From positions 59,734,268 to 59,798,267 of the forward strand of contig CM038218.1 in the NCBI GenBank assembly GCA_021442155.1: a stretch of DNA of 64,000 bases, read 5' to 3'. This stretch comes from Cymbidium sinense (lineage: Eukaryota > Streptophyta > Magnoliopsida > Asparagales > Orchidaceae). The notes beneath the pieces are model-generated. The model had not been told where the DNA came from, ran no database searches, and saw nothing but the letters and a program-made list of their open reading frames with translations. The stretch's first letter is position 1. Each line of letters begins with the position of its first letter. Shown piece after piece: positions 62,228 to 64,000 of the stretch. The position numbers and the translations under genes were made by a program.

Positions 62228-64000
62228 GCGCGATGGGATTCGCTATTTAAGTAGTCAAATCAAGTGTCGCATCAGCCAGCGGTGCTATGTAGTTTCTCTT
62301 TAGACCATTGGATAAAAGATTGAATAGTCCAGATTAAACCCGTGGATCAAAGGGGATTAAAATGCGGGATCTAATTGGATTAATCAAGACCGTCCACTCA
62401 AAACATCCAAGATGGATGGTCCATGATTCGTCACTGAGCTTGCCTACAGGAGAGGGCAACCGTCCATCCCTTAAGGTTTGATTTGAGCTCAATTGAGCTC
62501 ATATTGAGCTAAGATTGATCACACACCATCTAAGAGCAAGCACAAAAAGATCTAATGGCCAATTTGTAATGGGATGAAACATTATTTCACAAACAACCAA
62601 GGAATCCTACACCTAAGCTCAATTTTGATCCATACCATGTTGGAGGATATCACCGATGCTCCTAATCATTGAGGTATCTTCGTCTAATGGAGATGAAGCC
62701 CTGTTGAAGGTTTCAAGCTTTGCGATGAAGTGGATTGCTCAATTGACCAAACTCCTCCTCCTAGGCTTGTAGCTTTGGTCTAGTTCCCCCCCTCTCGTGC
62801 CTTGGAAGCTTGAAATAAGCTTTGGATAAGTTTGATTGGGTCCTCTGAGGGTGCTTCCAAGAGCAATTGGATTGAAGTTGGGCATTGGATGAGTTGGAAA
62901 ATTCTTTGAGCTCCCCTATTATTGGCTTGAAGAAAATGAGAATGGAGAAATCCCAATGGGCTGAAGAAGCTTGGAGGAACTTGGAGAAGCTTTCTCTGAG
63001 TTCCCTAAGCACAATCAAGTGTGAATGAATGTGATTCAAGTGAAATTAGGAGTATATCTCTCCCTAAAAGGATCGGATGGTTGCGCATGGCTTTGCCATT
63101 TTGATTAAATTGATCCTATGAAGTGAGTTAGGCCATTTTGGTGGCATGTGATTGTGGGTTTGGAGTGGAGTGGTGAAGCTCTCATGTGCTAAATGAGGTG
63201 GAGGAGTGATTTCCATGTGCTCATTTTAAGTAGGGTGGTCGATTTTAGCCTTGGGTTGGGTTTGGCTAGCCCAAACCCATTGGGTCATGTGCACCACACC
63301 CACTAGTTTCCACTTGGTGCATTAAGAGGACGTCAAGTGGCCATGAAAAGGATATGACCAAATTCAATGTGGAATTGGTCATAGGTTACCCCTTGACCTA
63401 GGGGTAAAATGGTCATTTAGCTTTGATTTTACTTTGGGCAGATTTAGAATAGTTTGAAATTAGGTTGGGCAAAATTTCAAAGAATGTGGAGTTGATTTGA
63501 TGTCATTTGGCTCATGTTGACCCATTTAGGTCAAAATGGGTCAACTTGGGTCAAGTTGACCAATTGGTCAAACCAAGGGCTGGGTCAAGTTTATATGACT
63601 ATTTGAAATGTGTTGGCATCATTGATTTGGTTCAATTTGGTTTATAATGTGTTGGCATCATTGATTTGGTTCAATTTAGTTTATATTTAGTTTTGGTTCA
63701 ATTGATTTCATTTAGGTCAAATGCATCAAGTTGACCAATTTGACCCATTTGACCTAATTGGCTAGGTCATGGGTTTGGTTTAGGTTTGGTTGGTTATTTG
63801 AAATATGTTGCAAGCTTTGGTTTCAATCAATTTTGATTTGAGTTGATTTTGGCTCAATTTGACCTTTTAGGTCAAGTTGCGTTCATGGTCAATTGGACTA
63901 TGTTAGGTCTAGTTGGCCAATTGAGGCTTGGTCAAGTACAACAAGTGGTTTAGAATAAATTTGACCCATTGGTTGAAATAAATTTTGTTTAGATTAATAT

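Larger units (their letters stand above)
57893..64000 (-). repeat. Element 2 5' LTR, long form, runs off the right edge
   Basis: Inverted match to element 1's 3' LTR: 57,900-58,920 equals 35,830-36,930, 60,240-60,600 equals 32,090-32,500 with 34,255 onward, 61,390-61,600 equals 31,110-31,320, and 63,270-63,930 equals 28,850-29,470. At least 6.1 kb are present and the TGTTGACC start should lie about 1.3 kb beyond the window. Its last ~30 bp next to the internal region are missing at 57,893. It has no LINE and no long TA tract. Confidence 0.8.

Overview
The window is plant nuclear DNA, from a flowering plant and possibly a monocot. The evidence is a UFM1 gene with plant-style introns, the 3' end of a cellulose-synthase-like gene of the CSLB/CSLH type, many AT microsatellites, an RTE-type LINE, and large nested Ty3/Gypsy LTR retrotransposons. 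I cannot name the species from sequence alone.

Left part (1-13,445) is a gene-fragment island in AT-rich DNA. Positions 1-1,455 hold three successive degenerate tandem arrays (periods about 133, 48 and 72 bp). Microsatellites lie at 3,254, 5,285, 5,421 and 5,852. A UFM1 gene (+) has recognisable exons at 6,027, 6,201 and 11,056, but its last exon is not found. A GC-rich, coding-like segment with two in-frame stops lies at 12,421-12,711. The C-terminal end of a cellulose-synthase-like gene (-), broken by at least three frame changes, runs from 12,889 into a 100-N assembly gap (13,446-13,545).

Right part (13,546-64,000) is essentially one nest of three related Ty3/Gypsy elements plus one LINE. 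Element 1 (+, 13,546-36,949) has a truncated 5' LTR, a long leader of hairpin-forming repeats, decayed gag, protease, RT, RNase H, a second RNase H and integrase, then a non-coding 3' region of repeated modules, then a 3' LTR. An RTE LINE (-, 32,511-34,246) sits in that 3' LTR with a 13-bp target duplication. Element 2 (-) occupies 36,950-43,959 and 57,093-64,000. It is split by element 3 (+, 43,960-57,087), which landed in its integrase gene with the 5-bp duplication GGGTA. Element 1 itself abuts, and probably inserted into, the 3' LTR of element 2. The order of events is therefore element 2 first, then elements 1 and 3, and the LINE after element 1.

The family looks like the Tat-type branch of Ty3/Gypsy: a second RNase H after the first, a primer-binding site resembling the 3' end of tRNA-Arg, a D-P-G protease site, and no chromodomain after the integrase C-terminus. 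No element is coding-competent; stops and frame changes are everywhere. The most unusual signals are (a) arrays of hairpin units in the leader whose stems differ in sequence yet stay complementary around a near-constant loop, (b) a second set of hairpins just after pol with another constant loop, (c) LTRs that appear to reach about 7 kb, with a short form lacking about 4.6 kb that includes the likely promoter, and (d) a perfect 16-bp palindrome of two W-box cores kept in all five LTR copies.
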